DNA of 64,000 nucleotides from Combretum micranthum (lineage: Eukaryota; Streptophyta; Magnoliopsida; Myrtales; Combretaceae), in NCBI GenBank assembly GCA_024138025.1, contig JAMXBD010000207.1:1302001-1366000 (forward strand), in the 5' to 3' direction. The position numbers and the translations under genes were made by a program. Positions 21,636 through 33,035 of the stretch are shown here, one piece after another (the stretch's first letter is position 1; each line of letters opens with the position of its first letter). Under the pieces are notes generated by a model, which saw only the letters and a program-made list of their open reading frames with translations, was not told the origin of the DNA and searched no databases.

Positions 21636-24611
21636 CCCTCCTCCTCTTTCACTTCTTTCACACATTCATTACCCACAAATTCTTACAAAAACTCTCCCAA
21701 AATCTCCTCTAAAAACTCTCTCAAAATAATTCCACAACCACTTCTACCAACAAACCAAAACCCATAAGCACATAACCATACCAAAGTCTTCTTTAGGTAA
21801 CCACTTCATATTTATTTCTTCTTCTTCATGTCATGTAACTTTACATGACCATAGTGTGAGTTTCCAAAGACTACAAGTTATGAAACTACATTATGTTCAT
21901 GTATTGTTCTTGTTCATGCCAATCCATTTATATTTATGTTGTTTTATTATTGTTAATATATTATTATCTATATATCTATACATATTCTTTAGAGCATATA
22001 AGCTCACTTACAATTTATTTATTTCATGCAAAGCAATTTATTTATTTATTCCATTGCAATTTATTTATTTATTCCTTGTTGAATTAAGACTAGCCTCTAG
22101 TCTTAGACTTGTCCTCATTAAGTCAAAATAAGTTTTTCTTTCTTACATTTCATTTTGTTTTGGGACTAGTCTACTTCTTAGTCCCGGGAGCCTTGAAAAA
22201 GCTAAGACTCCAATACTTGACTTTATTATTTATGTTTTATGATATTTTGTTTACTATTATTCTCATAATCATGTTCATTTAGATTGTTGTTCAGAAATTT
22301 TAAAAATAATCAAACAAAAGAAGAATTTTGTCACTTAGAGATAAGTTTATGTGAAGTATAAAATCTATAAGATAACAAAAGATAAACTCATTTCCTTTCA
22401 AGTTACAAAAAGAACTCACTATAATTTTAGAAACTACTTTTACTTTAAAAAGCTACTTAAACCTTTATTACTCCACTTTGTTTTTCAAAAGAAACTATTT
22501 GTTGATACAAAAATGGTTCTTTTTATAAAAAGATAAACAAGATGAATGGCTAAGGAATTTTCAAGTAAAGACCTTTATAAACAAATAGGCAAAGAAAATC
22601 TATGGTTTGAAAACAAAAATAAAGTTATTTCTTTTCAAGTTACAAGAAGAAACCACTAAAATTGTAGAAACTACTTTACTATAAAAAGGTTTCTTAAGTC
22701 ACATATTGATCTACTTTGTTTTTATCAAGAAAATAAATTTTTATGCATGGACGATTTTTATGAAAAACATAATACATGAGGAAAGAATGAGAAATTTTCA
22801 AATGAAGATTTTTGTAAACAAATAGACAAAGGAAATTTGTACAAGAAAAATAAATAGGAAGAATAGTGTGTTTTCTAAAATAGTAGAAATTTAGAAAATA
22901 GAAAATTTATTTTAAAAAAGTTACTTAGGAAAAATAATAAAACCAACGTAAAGCCTTTTTAGAAAACAAAAGGAAACAAAGTATTCATTTCAAGAAATCT
23001 ACAAAAACAATTTTTGAAAACTATATTCTTCAAACATTGTTTTACTCAAGAAAAATAATTGGACAACAAAACACTTGAGCATGCTTAAATATGAGTTATA
23101 TAGTCATAAAAAGAGAATTTTTTTAACTATATAGATAACTAAGTATTTATCAAACAAATTTTGATTTCTTGAACTAAAGTTGTTTTTACTTGAAAATTCG
23201 TGGTGAACTTTGTCGCTACTGTTTCGAGGCCTATATGACCTTGTTTGTTAAAAATAATTTTGGAAATGGGTAGATCTTTTCGAGTAGGTAGAAATCGGTA
23301 TATTATATGGGCGATTCCGAGTTAAAATGACCAAGTTATGGCCATTTTAAGTTGGAATATTCCTTTATACGAACTTTAACGTTCTTTTGACATTGTTTTG
23401 TCAAATTTTAAGAAAATCATCAAGGAATACTCATTATGGGTATTTTCTTTGGTTAGGTGACCCCGAGGAAGGATTCCTATACCCCGAGGATTATTACGAT
23501 TAAGTGGAGTGTGTGAACGACTCATCCACCTAGAGGAATAGTCGACATGGTATCGTGAGTTTATTTCCATTAAATGCTATACTTGTTGTGCTTGTAAATT
23601 AGTTGCATTAGAATTAGGAAAAGATAATCCGATGTGTATGCAAAATAATTCTTTGAAAGAATTTTAAGAATATCGGAACCGGAATTGTTCTACATGTTTG
23701 CTTTGGTATAATATTTGCTTGGTATGAAATTCTTTGATCGCCTTAAATTCAAAAATAATTATGCTATGACTTTATAAATAAATGAATTCATGCATACCAC
23801 GAAGTGAGTCACATTGCATTTTGGGTTATTATCCTTGGGTGAGAAGGATAGTAAGCTCATGTCGAAAGCAACACTTAGTGGGAGATCCGAAAGCGATTAT
23901 TTGGTGGCTTAAGGGAAATGCTTGGCGGAAGATCCAAAAGTAAGGTCAAATCAAGTAGATTCGGAATACTTGGTGATGAGTGCTCGCAAGCTTAAAACTT
24001 TTTAAATTAAGACTACTTGTTTTGAGGATAAGTATCACCAAACCCTGAATGGAGGGCGCAAATCCATTCAACATATAGTTCCCGGGAAACTATATGCTTG
24101 TTTGCCTACTTGTTTGTTGCATTACATTTGTTTGTTAAATCAACTTGTTTGAAATCTTGTTACAAGAAGTTATTTATGGAAATAGTTCTCACTAAGCCTA
24201 TTAGCTTATACCCCGATAGATATCTTTTGCAGTTTCCCTACTTATGGTTAAGGCTACGTGGACCCTGTGGTCAGGTAATTTCTTTTTAGGTAATAAAAAT
24301 TTAGATAAAGTGTAGTATTAGTAATGATGTACAAATATTCATGTAATAGATTAGAGATCAGAGGAAAATGTCCCTAAGTTTGTAAAACCATTGATATGAC
24401 TAAATGATTATTATGAATCATCTTTTCTTAAATGTGTTATTTATATCTTCTTAAACTTCATAATTCCATATATGGCCCTCTAAATTTGTGAAAGCACGCC
24501 TTACACTTAATATAAAAGCTTTTGGGAATGGCTAAGGTTGTCATACTTAAGCTTTAATATTGAGTGTAGCGGACTGTCACGTTTAGGTACTCTTTGGGGC
24601 GTGACAAGCAC

Positions 24612-25217
24612 GGTGCAACATTATCTGCTAGAAGATAATGTTTATTCCATTATGTTGCAATTTTGGAGGAAAAATGATTAGAAATGGAGAAATTGAGGAA
24701 ATTTGTGATTTTGAGCGAATCAAAGTGTTATAGCTTTTGATTTTGAGTTATGAAGTGTTGTAAAGTAGTGTATGGAGTGTTGGTGAGTGTTAGGTCACTA
24801 TATTTGTTGATCTATGGCATTGACATTGAGATTGTTTCCATGTGTACAAGGTGTTCGGTAAAATACCTAAATGGTTCAAAGTTGTGGATTTTTATATTTA
24901 ATGTAATATGAGGCATTGAAAGTATGATTTTGTCCGATTTAATATATCGTAGATGTTGGTTTGAGTTGTAAGGTGTTGTAGGAATATAGCATGGAGTGCA
25001 TGTTCATGAATGAAGTATGCAATAAAACGATGTTAATGATTAAAAGGTATTTGGTGAAATGCTACAATCGGTTAAAAGCTGTGTGTTTGTCAATAGGGAT
25101 GTTTAATGGAATTTGAGTGAACGATGTTTTACATGTTGAAGAAGTTGAAGATGTTATCATAATTGAAATTGTAAGAAAAGAAATATAACATTTTTATTTG
25201 TTGTCAATAGGTTTGGA
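24612..25217. other. Leader region of the MULE locus, no gene seen
   Basis: Directly right of the solo LTR target site. It holds no open frame of note. A pyrimidine-poor stretch ends in a plausible acceptor (tcaatag) just before the transposase ATG at 25218. It is probably the 5' untranslated or intronic part of the MULE. Confidence 0.4.
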
Positions 25218-27905
25218 ATGGCTAGCTACGTAAGAGGTTCATTGTTTATGCACATGGAAACATAATAGATGGATGTTATGGGCCACAATATGATAAGCCT
25301 CCCATTGAGAAAGTGAAGGTTAGGATGGATGTCGGTTTTGAAAAGTTCAAGGAAATTATTTGTGGCAAGATTGGTGTGGATCATGGTAACAGTGAAGTGG
25401 AGATAATACATAGGCATGCACATTATATGAGTCATGGGGTTGTTTACATGTTAATGCCAATTGTGGATGATGACAGTCTTGAAGATCTGATTTCACTTGC
25501 TGCTGAGTTGGGTGTTAAGTTAATTCAGGAAATATTTATGAAAGTCGATGATCGGGCAGTCACACCTCCAAATAGTGCTGGTGGTGGAGATTACATCAAC
25601 GAACAACATGCTACCATGTTAGCGTACAACAATTTTAGCGTGGTTCATGTTCAAATGTTCCTTTCCATAAGGAAGCTGTTATGCCAGTTTCACATATGCA
25701 TTGTGAACAATATGATCCAATGCAAGTGGATGAGACACTGTTAGAATTCGAGAATAGAGTTGCAGAAGAAGTGGCACCGGTGTTTGCCACCGGGTTAAAA
25801 GATGATCATTTCGTTGGTTACTATCATGTGGATGAAAATGATACAATAGAAGATGAGGTGGATGAAGAGAATGTTAATGCTGTGGAAGAAGAAGTTCAAA
25901 GAGGTAATATTGGAAATTCGGATGTCTCACTTAGCTCAAGGCCTTGTGATGTAAAGCCAAGTCAAGCATCGGTGAGAGATACAATTCCTTATTTTAATCT
26001 AGGTGGAGGCAATGATGAGCATGTGACATTTGAAGATGAAATGGATGCTATGTCTGCTAATATCTGAGATAACCAAGAATTAGTGAAGGGAATGATGTTC
26101 AAGACAAAGGATGACCTAATTGAGGATGTAAAATCTTTTCACATAAGAAGACATTGCAACTTCCGTGTTGACAAATCGAAGAAAACTCTATGGACTGCTC
26201 ATTGCACCAAAAGTGATCAAGGTTGTTCATGGCGGATACGAGCTTGTTTGAAAAAACTAGAAGGATTGTTTGTAATCACAAAGCTTGATGGTCCCCATTC
26301 TTACACTAATCCTTTACTCGAGAAGGACCATTCACAAATAGACTCGAATATCCTAGCTCGAGAATTTATCAGCTTTGTTTGGTAAAATCCAGACTGTAAG
26401 GCAAAGGAGCTTGAGCTCATTGCTTGGTTGTGTACGGATATATGGTTTCCCGTAGAAGAATTTGACAAGGTAAGAAAAAAGCAATTGCAATGGTTTATGG
26501 TGATTAGATGAAATCTTACAATGAACTCCCAAAGCTATTATATGCAATCAAGTCAACTAATCCGGGGTCGATAGTGGAATGGGGCTGGACAAGATCATCA
26601 CAACTAGATGAAGTGTATTTCAAGTGGGTATTCTAGAGCTTTGGCCCATGTGTGGAGGCCTTCAAGCATTGTAGGCCAGTTATTTGTGTGGACGGTACAT
26701 TTCTATATGGCAAATATAAGCACGTGTTGCTCATGGCAGGTGGTATAGATGGAGACAATCACGTATTACCCTTAGCATTTTGTCTGGCACCATCTGAGTC
26801 TAAAGATGCATGGTCATGGTTTTTAAGAAAATTGAAGCGAAGGGTCATAGGACATAAGGGAGAGGAGACTATATGTCTCATTTCAGATAGAAGGACCGGT
26901 ATTATTGGGGCAGTTGATGATGCGGCTAATGGGTAGCAACCTTCCTTTGCAGTGCATCGATTTTGTGTTTGATATATTTCTAGCAATTTCAACAAATTTT
27001 ATAAGAATCAGGTGCAAAAACTTGGTAACTTATGCGGCATTTCAAGCATGACCCCGTAAATTCGAAAAATCTATGAAGCTCGTCAAAAACATTGATGAAG
27101 CAGTAGTTGAATGGTTCAACCAAACTGATTCAAATGGAAATCTGCTCTTGTGCAAAGAGGCATGGACGTTAGCATTTGATGGATGTTATTGTTTTGGGTA
27201 CATGACAACTAATATGGCAGAGACATACAACTCAATGATCAAGAGAGCGAGGGGCTTACCTGTAATGGGACTGGTTAAAAAAATCTTCTATAACTGCGTC
27301 ATTACTGAGAAGAGAGGCTTGATGCTGCGAGGAAAGTTGTAATGGGCGGTGAGGTTTTCACACCCTATGCAAAGAAGAAGATGGATTTATGGGCGGCAAG
27401 GGCGAGTTCGCATCAAGACACTAGTTTCAACAGAAGTATTGGATTATTTAAGGTTCGAACCGACACTTAACGTGAGAAAGGTCATTTGAAACATGGCGGT
27501 AGAACTCGTAAAGTGGCTTTTCCATACAAACTTGCTCATGCAACAAGTGGCAAATATACCGACTACCATGCTCACATGCTATGGCAGTAGTAGGGTTCTC
27601 AAATGTGGATTGGACTTCTTTTGTCGGGCCATGGTATATGTGGACCAATGAACTTCAATGCTATCAATCCCATTTCTTCCCATTTGGTGATGATCATGAT
27701 TAGCCTTCTCCATATAACTTCCCCAGCCTTATCCCCGATTCTGCGATCGCACGACCAAAAGGAAAACCAAGGACAAAACGATATAGGATGGAAAAATTGG
27801 AGAGAACCACCCGATAGAGTCACATGTGGACTATGTAGACGGGAGGGTCATAATAGGAGGAGTTACCCGGACAAAGTAAGGCAGAATGTGCCCAGGTTTA
27901 GCATA
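25218..27905 (+). pseudogene. Mutator-like (MULE) transposase, broken
   Basis: MULE transposases cut and join DNA with a DDE catalytic triad. The ATG at 25218 starts MASYV, then a frame slip leads to RFIVYAHGNIIDGCYGPQYD and a PB1-like N-terminal domain (to about 25620). An acidic linker follows (about 25740-26060). The MuDR DNA-binding domain is at 26083-26385 (KGMMFKTKDDLIEDVKSFH, FRVDKSKKTLWTAHC). The transposase domain (26652-26936) shows the first two catalytic Asp contexts, VICVDGTFL and CLISDRRTGI. A downstream block (27073-27342) has TTNMAETYNSMIKRARGLPV. A SWIM-like CSHAMAV and the basic tail ARPKGKPRTKRYRM appear at about 27570-27800 in a shifted frame. In-frame stops (for example near 26065, 26383, 26634 and 26934) and several frameshifts show it is dead. 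It lies on the same strand as the PMD gene that follows within about 110 bp. Confidence 0.88.
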
Positions 27906-28015
27906 TTAGCGGTTAAAAGTGGTTGAGCGATATGATGCTATCCTACTATGCTTATTTCATATTTTTCATGCTTTTTCATTTAGGATTCACATTTACCTTC
28001 CTACATACAGGGTAC

Positions 28016-30069
28016 ATGGAGCCAGGTCCCATTGATCCGTCGGTGCTTGTCTATCAGGGCAGACATCATTCATCAGTAGTTTAGTTGGATGAGGTATGTT
28101 ATCCTACTCTATGGTTTCCCATTAAGCTATGTTGATGCACTTTGAGAACATATCGAGTAGCACTTAACTCTGTCATTTTAGGCCTCAGCCACTGCCCTTG
28201 TAGTCAAACAAAGGGAACCGACATCTAGACATGACGTAGTGGGAAAACCCATTGACAAACATCTTTTGCCTTACTTGGAGCAGGCCGACTTCATAGGCCT
28301 TGCACGTCTCCTATACATTCAGCTAGACTGGCATCTCATCTTAGCGTTGGTGGAGAGATGGCGGCCAAAGACTCATACATTCCATATGCCCCAGGGAGAG
28401 CTCACCATTACATTGCAGGATGTGGAGGTGCAGCTAGGACTACCAGTGGATGGCTTGCCTGTTGTCGGTACCACATCCATAGCTACCGAATGGCAGGCGA
28501 AGTGTGTTAGGTTATTGGGTGCTTATCCGCAGGGAGGTATGTCCCGTGGAGGCCGTCTCTACCTTACTTGGTTGCGGGAACATTTCACACATTTACCGAA
28601 CCATGCACATGCATATATATTACAGCTAATAGGTGGTTGTATATTTGCAGGTAAGTCTGGTTCATTGGTACACACTATGTTCTTGCCATTGTTAGCAGAG
28701 TAAGCATAGGTTGGGCAGTATAGCTGGGGTAATGTATGTCTTAGCTGGTTGTACCATCATTATGCCGTGCTTCTTTAGAAAATGTTATGCAGATTGGTAG
28801 AGCCGTTGTCTTACTCCAGGTATGGGCATAGGATTGATTCCCTGTTATTACTTTCCATGCCCGTTTTGGACTACCTTTGAATGATCAAACCGTTGTCTTA
28901 CTGCAGGTATGGGCTTGGGATCGATTCCCTATTATTGCTCCTCGTGCCCATTTTGGGCCATCTTTGGATGATGGAGCGCCACTTGCTGCGTGATGGGGGA
29001 TAGTTCGGGATACTACTCGACACCCATCTCATGTCATTTCAACATGGAGAGAGGCATTTGACATAATCGGAGCTGAACGGGTACATTAGCTATCCATTTT
29101 TCCATTTAGTTCCATAAATATTTCAAGTTTTCTCAGTATTGAGCTTTTCGTTGGGGTACAGGTTGTTTGGATGTCATATACCAACCAAATCATCACTAGG
29201 CTACCTCTATATTATCGACGTGATGTAGATGTGTGGACGGTCCGTGTCCCCCTAATTTTCTTTTGTTATGTTGAGTGATGTTTTCCTGATCGTGTCATTT
29301 GGCAGTTTGGGGGTTATCAAAGGGTTCTAACAGGAGTTAACATTGAGCCAGATCTGCATTAGATCGATCTTAGAGGGCGAATCGACACTAATTGGGTTGT
29401 CAATCATGCTGTCTACCATGAAATGTGAAATGAGAGGTGGGATCGCTTGGTAGATGTTGAGTTTCCCCTTGTTGTCGACCTAGACTACATACGTTGGTTC
29501 ACACATGTCACTAGGAGATATCTCAGCCACACTGGTGTCAGAATCGGTACATTGGTGAGTTATATATCTTGTATTTGGCTTCTCCTATAGCGATAGACAC
29601 TTACAAATATAATCTCCAATGTTTGCACTTGCTATGCAGGCGGATCAGTTTAGACGGATTTGGTTATTTTTTGACATTGCAGAAATTCACTCCATCGTAG
29701 ATTGGTGGCATAAATACAATCGATGAGCATGGGGTTGTTGACTATCTATACCCCGAGCATCGATACACAATGCATGAGGGTGACGCTGTAGATGACCAGA
29801 TCGAGTACAAGTAACAGCAATGGTATGACTCTGTCCACCACGCTCTATCATCATCTGCTGGCACATCTGCAGTTGTGAAGGGACGGCATAGCACTTCCTC
29901 GTTACCATCCTACCACACTCCATTCACTGAGGTAGTCTCTTCATCACGTCATCCTCCTCCACCACCACATAAGAGGCATCCAATACCTTTGGATCAGGAC
30001 ATGGGTAAGGAATTGACACAGCTGTCACAAGTTAGGAGACCCACCAGGCTATACCAGTCCCTCCACTAG
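28016..30069 (+). pseudogene. Plant mobile domain (PMD/aminotransferase-like) protein, broken
   Basis: The ATG at 28016 opens MEPGPIDPSVL, the characteristic start of PMD proteins (MAIN/MAIL family and 'phosphatase 7 long form' relatives). Exon 1 ends at 28093 with GT. Exon 2 begins at 28182 after TTTTAG and encodes LLPYLEQADFIGLARLLYI, ALVERWRPKTHTFHMP, GELTITLQDVEVQLGLPVDG and GGRLYLTWLREHF. Later PMD blocks are VWAWDRFPIIAPRAHFGPS (about 28900), ISTWREAFDIIGAER (about 29030-29080), RRDVDVWTVRVPLIF (about 29210), IDLRGRIDTNWVVNHAVYH (about 29365) and WFTHVTRRYLSHTG (about 29490), with GT/AG introns between. A proline-rich tail (PPPPPHKRHPIPLDQDMGK) ends near 30069. Stops after LPLLAE (28701) and elsewhere make it a pseudogene. 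Intact PMD genes act in transcription regulation and silencing. Here it most likely travelled as the second gene of the MULE. Confidence 0.82.
28803..28976 (+). repeat. 87-bp tandem duplication inside the PMD coding region
   Basis: 'ccgttgtcttact.caggtat' occurs at 28803 and 28890, and the two 87-bp copies align throughout. 87 is 29 codons, so the duplication keeps frame. The second copy (VLLQVWAWDRFPII) is the better-preserved one. The first has stops (VWA*D*FPV). Confidence 0.85.
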
Positions 30070-30632
30070 ATTTCAGTACATCTCTGATTTAGGAGGATGA
30101 TCTAAAGGCAGCATCGGCACAGCGTGGTCAGCGATCCATAGCCTCCAGGATTGATAGAGGTCTACATCACAGCACTAGGAGACGATAAGATTGTACCTTT
30201 CCTATTTTTTTATGCTTCTCGTCTAAACACAATTATATTATCCAATTCACTTTATGTAATCAACTTTTATTCATCTTGGTGGTGTTTTTTCTCATATGGT
30301 TACTGGATTGGTTCAAGGAGTTTGTCTGGTTAGTTAATATTATTTATGTAGCTTTGGGATGTTGGATTGGTTGGGCATGTTGCTACTAAGTAGTGGATTG
30401 GTTTCGGGAGTTTTAATTGTTAATAAATGTTTTTACTGCAGGTTTAATATGTTGGATTAGTCAGGTTTGCCTCTAATAAGTGGTGGAATGGTTTGTGGAG
30501 TAACAAAGGTGGTGGTGGTGGTCCAGTTTGTTTTCTTTTCCTAAATTTTTGTTGTATAGCTGGTTTTATGGTTTGACTTTGTTGTATTTGGGCATTATTT
30601 ACAGGTATGAGAAAGAGGCAAGGCGTTGTACT
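30070..30632. other. 3' flank of the PMD gene, no gene seen
   Basis: Phrases such as 'gttggattggtt', 'ggttt(c/g)ggag' and 'actaagtagtggattgg' recur at about 30300-30500, suggesting small tandem duplications. No coding motif is recognised. It is probably the right-hand non-coding part of the MULE. Confidence 0.45.
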
Positions 30633-30760
30633 AAAGGTACCGTCTCGACAGCACCTTTAGTAGTAATGTTGAAAGCGCTGTCTCGAACGTCGCCTTCAGA
30701 ACAAATCAAAATAAAAGACGCTGTCACTATAGAGGAATTTCAAAGGCGCTGTCTTGCTCG
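30633..30760. repeat. Cluster of imperfect palindromes, possible MULE terminal region
   Basis: Two 24-27 bp imperfect palindromes follow each other: aaaggtaccgtctcgac...gcaccttt (30633-30658) and gaaagcgctgtctcgaa..cgccttc (30671-30697). Related half-sites 'gacgctgtc' and 'aaaggcgctgtct' occur at about 30718 and 30750. The shared core is AAGGCGCTGT-CTCGA-ACAGCGCCTT. Such repeats could be terminal or sub-terminal transposase-binding sites of the MULE. I could not find a matching left end. The overlapping 82-codon frame (30528-30776) is probably incidental. Confidence 0.5.
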
Positions 30761-30789
30761 CCTAGATTTGGAATAAGTTTCCAGACCGA

Positions 30790-31465
30790 CCTTTTCTCGC
30801 AATTTTTTTTAAAAGTACCCCAAAAGCCCCATGAGCACTACAATTGAACCGAGAATAAGCTAACTAACTCAAGCCAAGCCCACGAAGTCCCAATCAAATT
30901 GATTAGATGATATAGGAATAGGAACAAGGTTTAAAACTAGCAATCTATTAGGATGCCTCAATTGCATATACCACCGTACTTTTGCTTGACACTTATCGTA
31001 ACAATAAATAACTCTTCTAGCCATGACCTTTTCTTAAATCCTCAAAACTTCTATCGTTATGGGCAGAGAACCCGTCACTATTTCAACTATGCTACCAAAG
31101 TCATTGGAAAAAGTTGGAATATGAGAGCACTTATTTTGGGATAAACTTACTACTTAGATGCTTTCAGTATTTATCTGCTTCACACTTGGCTACCCAAAGT
31201 TTATCGTGGGCATCATAACTAGTACACCAGAGATGCATCCTTTGTGATCCTCTCATATTAAGGAAAAGTCCTCTCAATGCTCTAAAACCACATCATATAT
31301 GGACCGAACTATCTCGTAATGTTTTAAACCCAGTTCGTGTACCGCTTTTATATAATTGAATTCATTATAGGACTTATAATATCTCTTTTACAATATATCA
31401 TGTTGCCACTCATAAAGTTTAGACTCCGCTTATTTAAAACTTATTGAACTATGGCAAAAAGAAAA
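30790..31465. other. No recognisable gene
   Basis: AT-rich intergenic sequence without a repeat or coding motif that I can identify. It ends in a purine-rich (gaaaaa)n run at about 31457-31480. Confidence 0.45.
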
Positions 31466-32160
31466 AGAAAAAGAAAAAAGTTATCAAATTTGAGCTAGAA
31501 CCAAACTTTTTTATCTAGGTTAAAATTCATATCTAGTTTTGTTTGTTTAAATAAATGAGTTATATTTTGAGCTCCATTGGTTTATAAATAGAGCTCAAGC
31601 CAAGCTGAACCTTTTTTTGAGCTTGAAATTCAACTTAAGTTTGGTTCATTTAGCTAAATGAGTTTTACTTCAAGTTCGACTTGTTTACAAATAGAGCTTG
31701 AGCTGGTATGAGTTTTTCATCAAGTTTGAACCAAGTTTTTTATCAAGGTTGGCTAGTTTGAACAAACAAGCTTTATTTTAGGCTCGAGTTTGGTTCATTT
31801 TTTATTTAAATTTATTATATTTTTATTTTTATTTCAAACCTAAATATAGCAAATAAGGGTTACATAGTATATATACATATGTATATTAAATTGAAATTAG
31901 TTTTCTATTTTTTTATTCATTTTATGTATACTATTTCATAAATATTATACTCACAATACTACCAATGAGCCGGATAGCAAGCTTCTTAATGAGCATGCTT
32001 GTGAGTTGTTAATGACCCTGCTCACAACCTTAAAGAAGCTTGTTCTTAAGCAGGCTCGTAACCTTAAATTAGAGCTCGAGTTTAGCTTATTTAAATAAAT
32101 GAGACTTTTAGTTCAAGCTAAGCCGAGATTTAGTAACTCAAGAATAGCTTGACTCACTTA
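31466..32160. mobile_element. 'gagctcgag'-rich element remnant, probably hAT-derived
   Basis: Repeated phrases such as gagctcaagccaagctgaac, 'gagcttgaaattcaa' and 'ttagagctcgagtttagctt' occur on both arms of an AT-rich centre. This composition matches the clearer element at 40786-41860. Terminal repeats and a target duplication are not resolvable, so the borders are approximate. Confidence 0.4.
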
Positions 32161-32170
32161 TAATTATATT

Positions 32171-33027
32171 AGGATCTTAAGTAATGGTATTGTTGATGGC
32201 TTAAGTTAGAACATTTCTTACTAGAGCCGAGCCCAACACACTAATGGGCTGAGCTACCCTACTAGGCTCAGACTCTAATGACAGACACAATAATATGAGG
32301 CAAAGCCTCATCTAGACGACCATGACCTTTGTTCAGTCTCGATCATTACCACTTCGCTTACCACTCAGACACAGGTAGCTCGGTAGGACCAAGCATCTAG
32401 TAGCAAAGTAGTAGGCCTATCTCACATCCTTTAAAATTATTACTAACCACCCACTCAACCATGACGTCTACAATTACCAAGTCAATCACCTATAAATACT
32501 CACATACATCCTAAGGGAGCGATAATGTCACACTCAACCAATCATTTACATTTAACTTACGGGCTTATCATAACAATATCTAACTTTAGCATTAGAGTGG
32601 TCATCCCACTAACCAAGTCTTTGTTTTACAAGCCTCATTCTCTCCATTCTAGTCCAAGCCTAAACTACCTTAATCCAACCTTTATCAAATTCGAGTACTC
32701 GATAAATACATTTAATTGTTAAGTAAAGAGAGAGAGATAAGCATAAAAGGGTTGAAAAAAAATGGATGGGAATATTTTAACTTTGGAAACATTTTTTTTT
32801 TCTTTTTCTAACACTAGGAAAAGAAAAGAGTTATATAATATTTATATGAATTTTTATCTTTTATCAAGTACCAACTTGGTTTTCTCATTTTCTTTAGGAA
32901 AATTATATCAAAATGATCAATGTTTAATGATAAATTAAAATAGAACATTTTAAATAGTTTAAAAAATGATTAATGATATATAAAATGATGTAAATAAAAA
33001 ATCATTACTATATTGTTATAAAATATG
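32171..33027. other. Intergenic, with an LTR-like fragment
   Basis: Positions 32220-32760 are less AT-rich. They contain a 'cctataaatac' TATA-like box near 32490 followed by a leader-like stretch with no open frame, resembling the promoter part of a retrotransposon LTR. Nothing defines its ends. The remainder is plain AT-rich sequence. Confidence 0.35.
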
Positions 33028-33035
33028 CTATCGTG

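Larger units (their letters stand above)
17216..24606 (+). mobile_element. Long solo LTR (outer, about 3.7 kb) interrupted by a second LTR
   Basis: The outer LTR starts TATAAACCCCCAAATTTTCGG at 17216 (the usual TGT is mutated to TAT) and ends GGGGCGTGACA at 24606. A perfect 5-bp duplication, agcac, flanks it at 17211-17215 and 24607-24611. The outer LTR is split into 17216-17849 (634 bp) and 21537-24606 (3070 bp), 3704 bp in total. The two pieces correspond to the front and back of the inner LTR without overlap. There is no retrotransposon coding sequence between LTRs, so this is a solo LTR left by LTR-LTR recombination. LTR size and the TGT...ACA ends suit a large gypsy or LARD-type element. 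The family is not assignable without the internal region. Confidence 0.85.

Noticed and set aside
21856..22131. 91-codon plus-strand open frame in the outer LTR
   Set aside because: The frame is not conserved in the inner LTR copy, and its composition (Ile/Leu/Phe/Tyr-rich) reflects AT-rich DNA.
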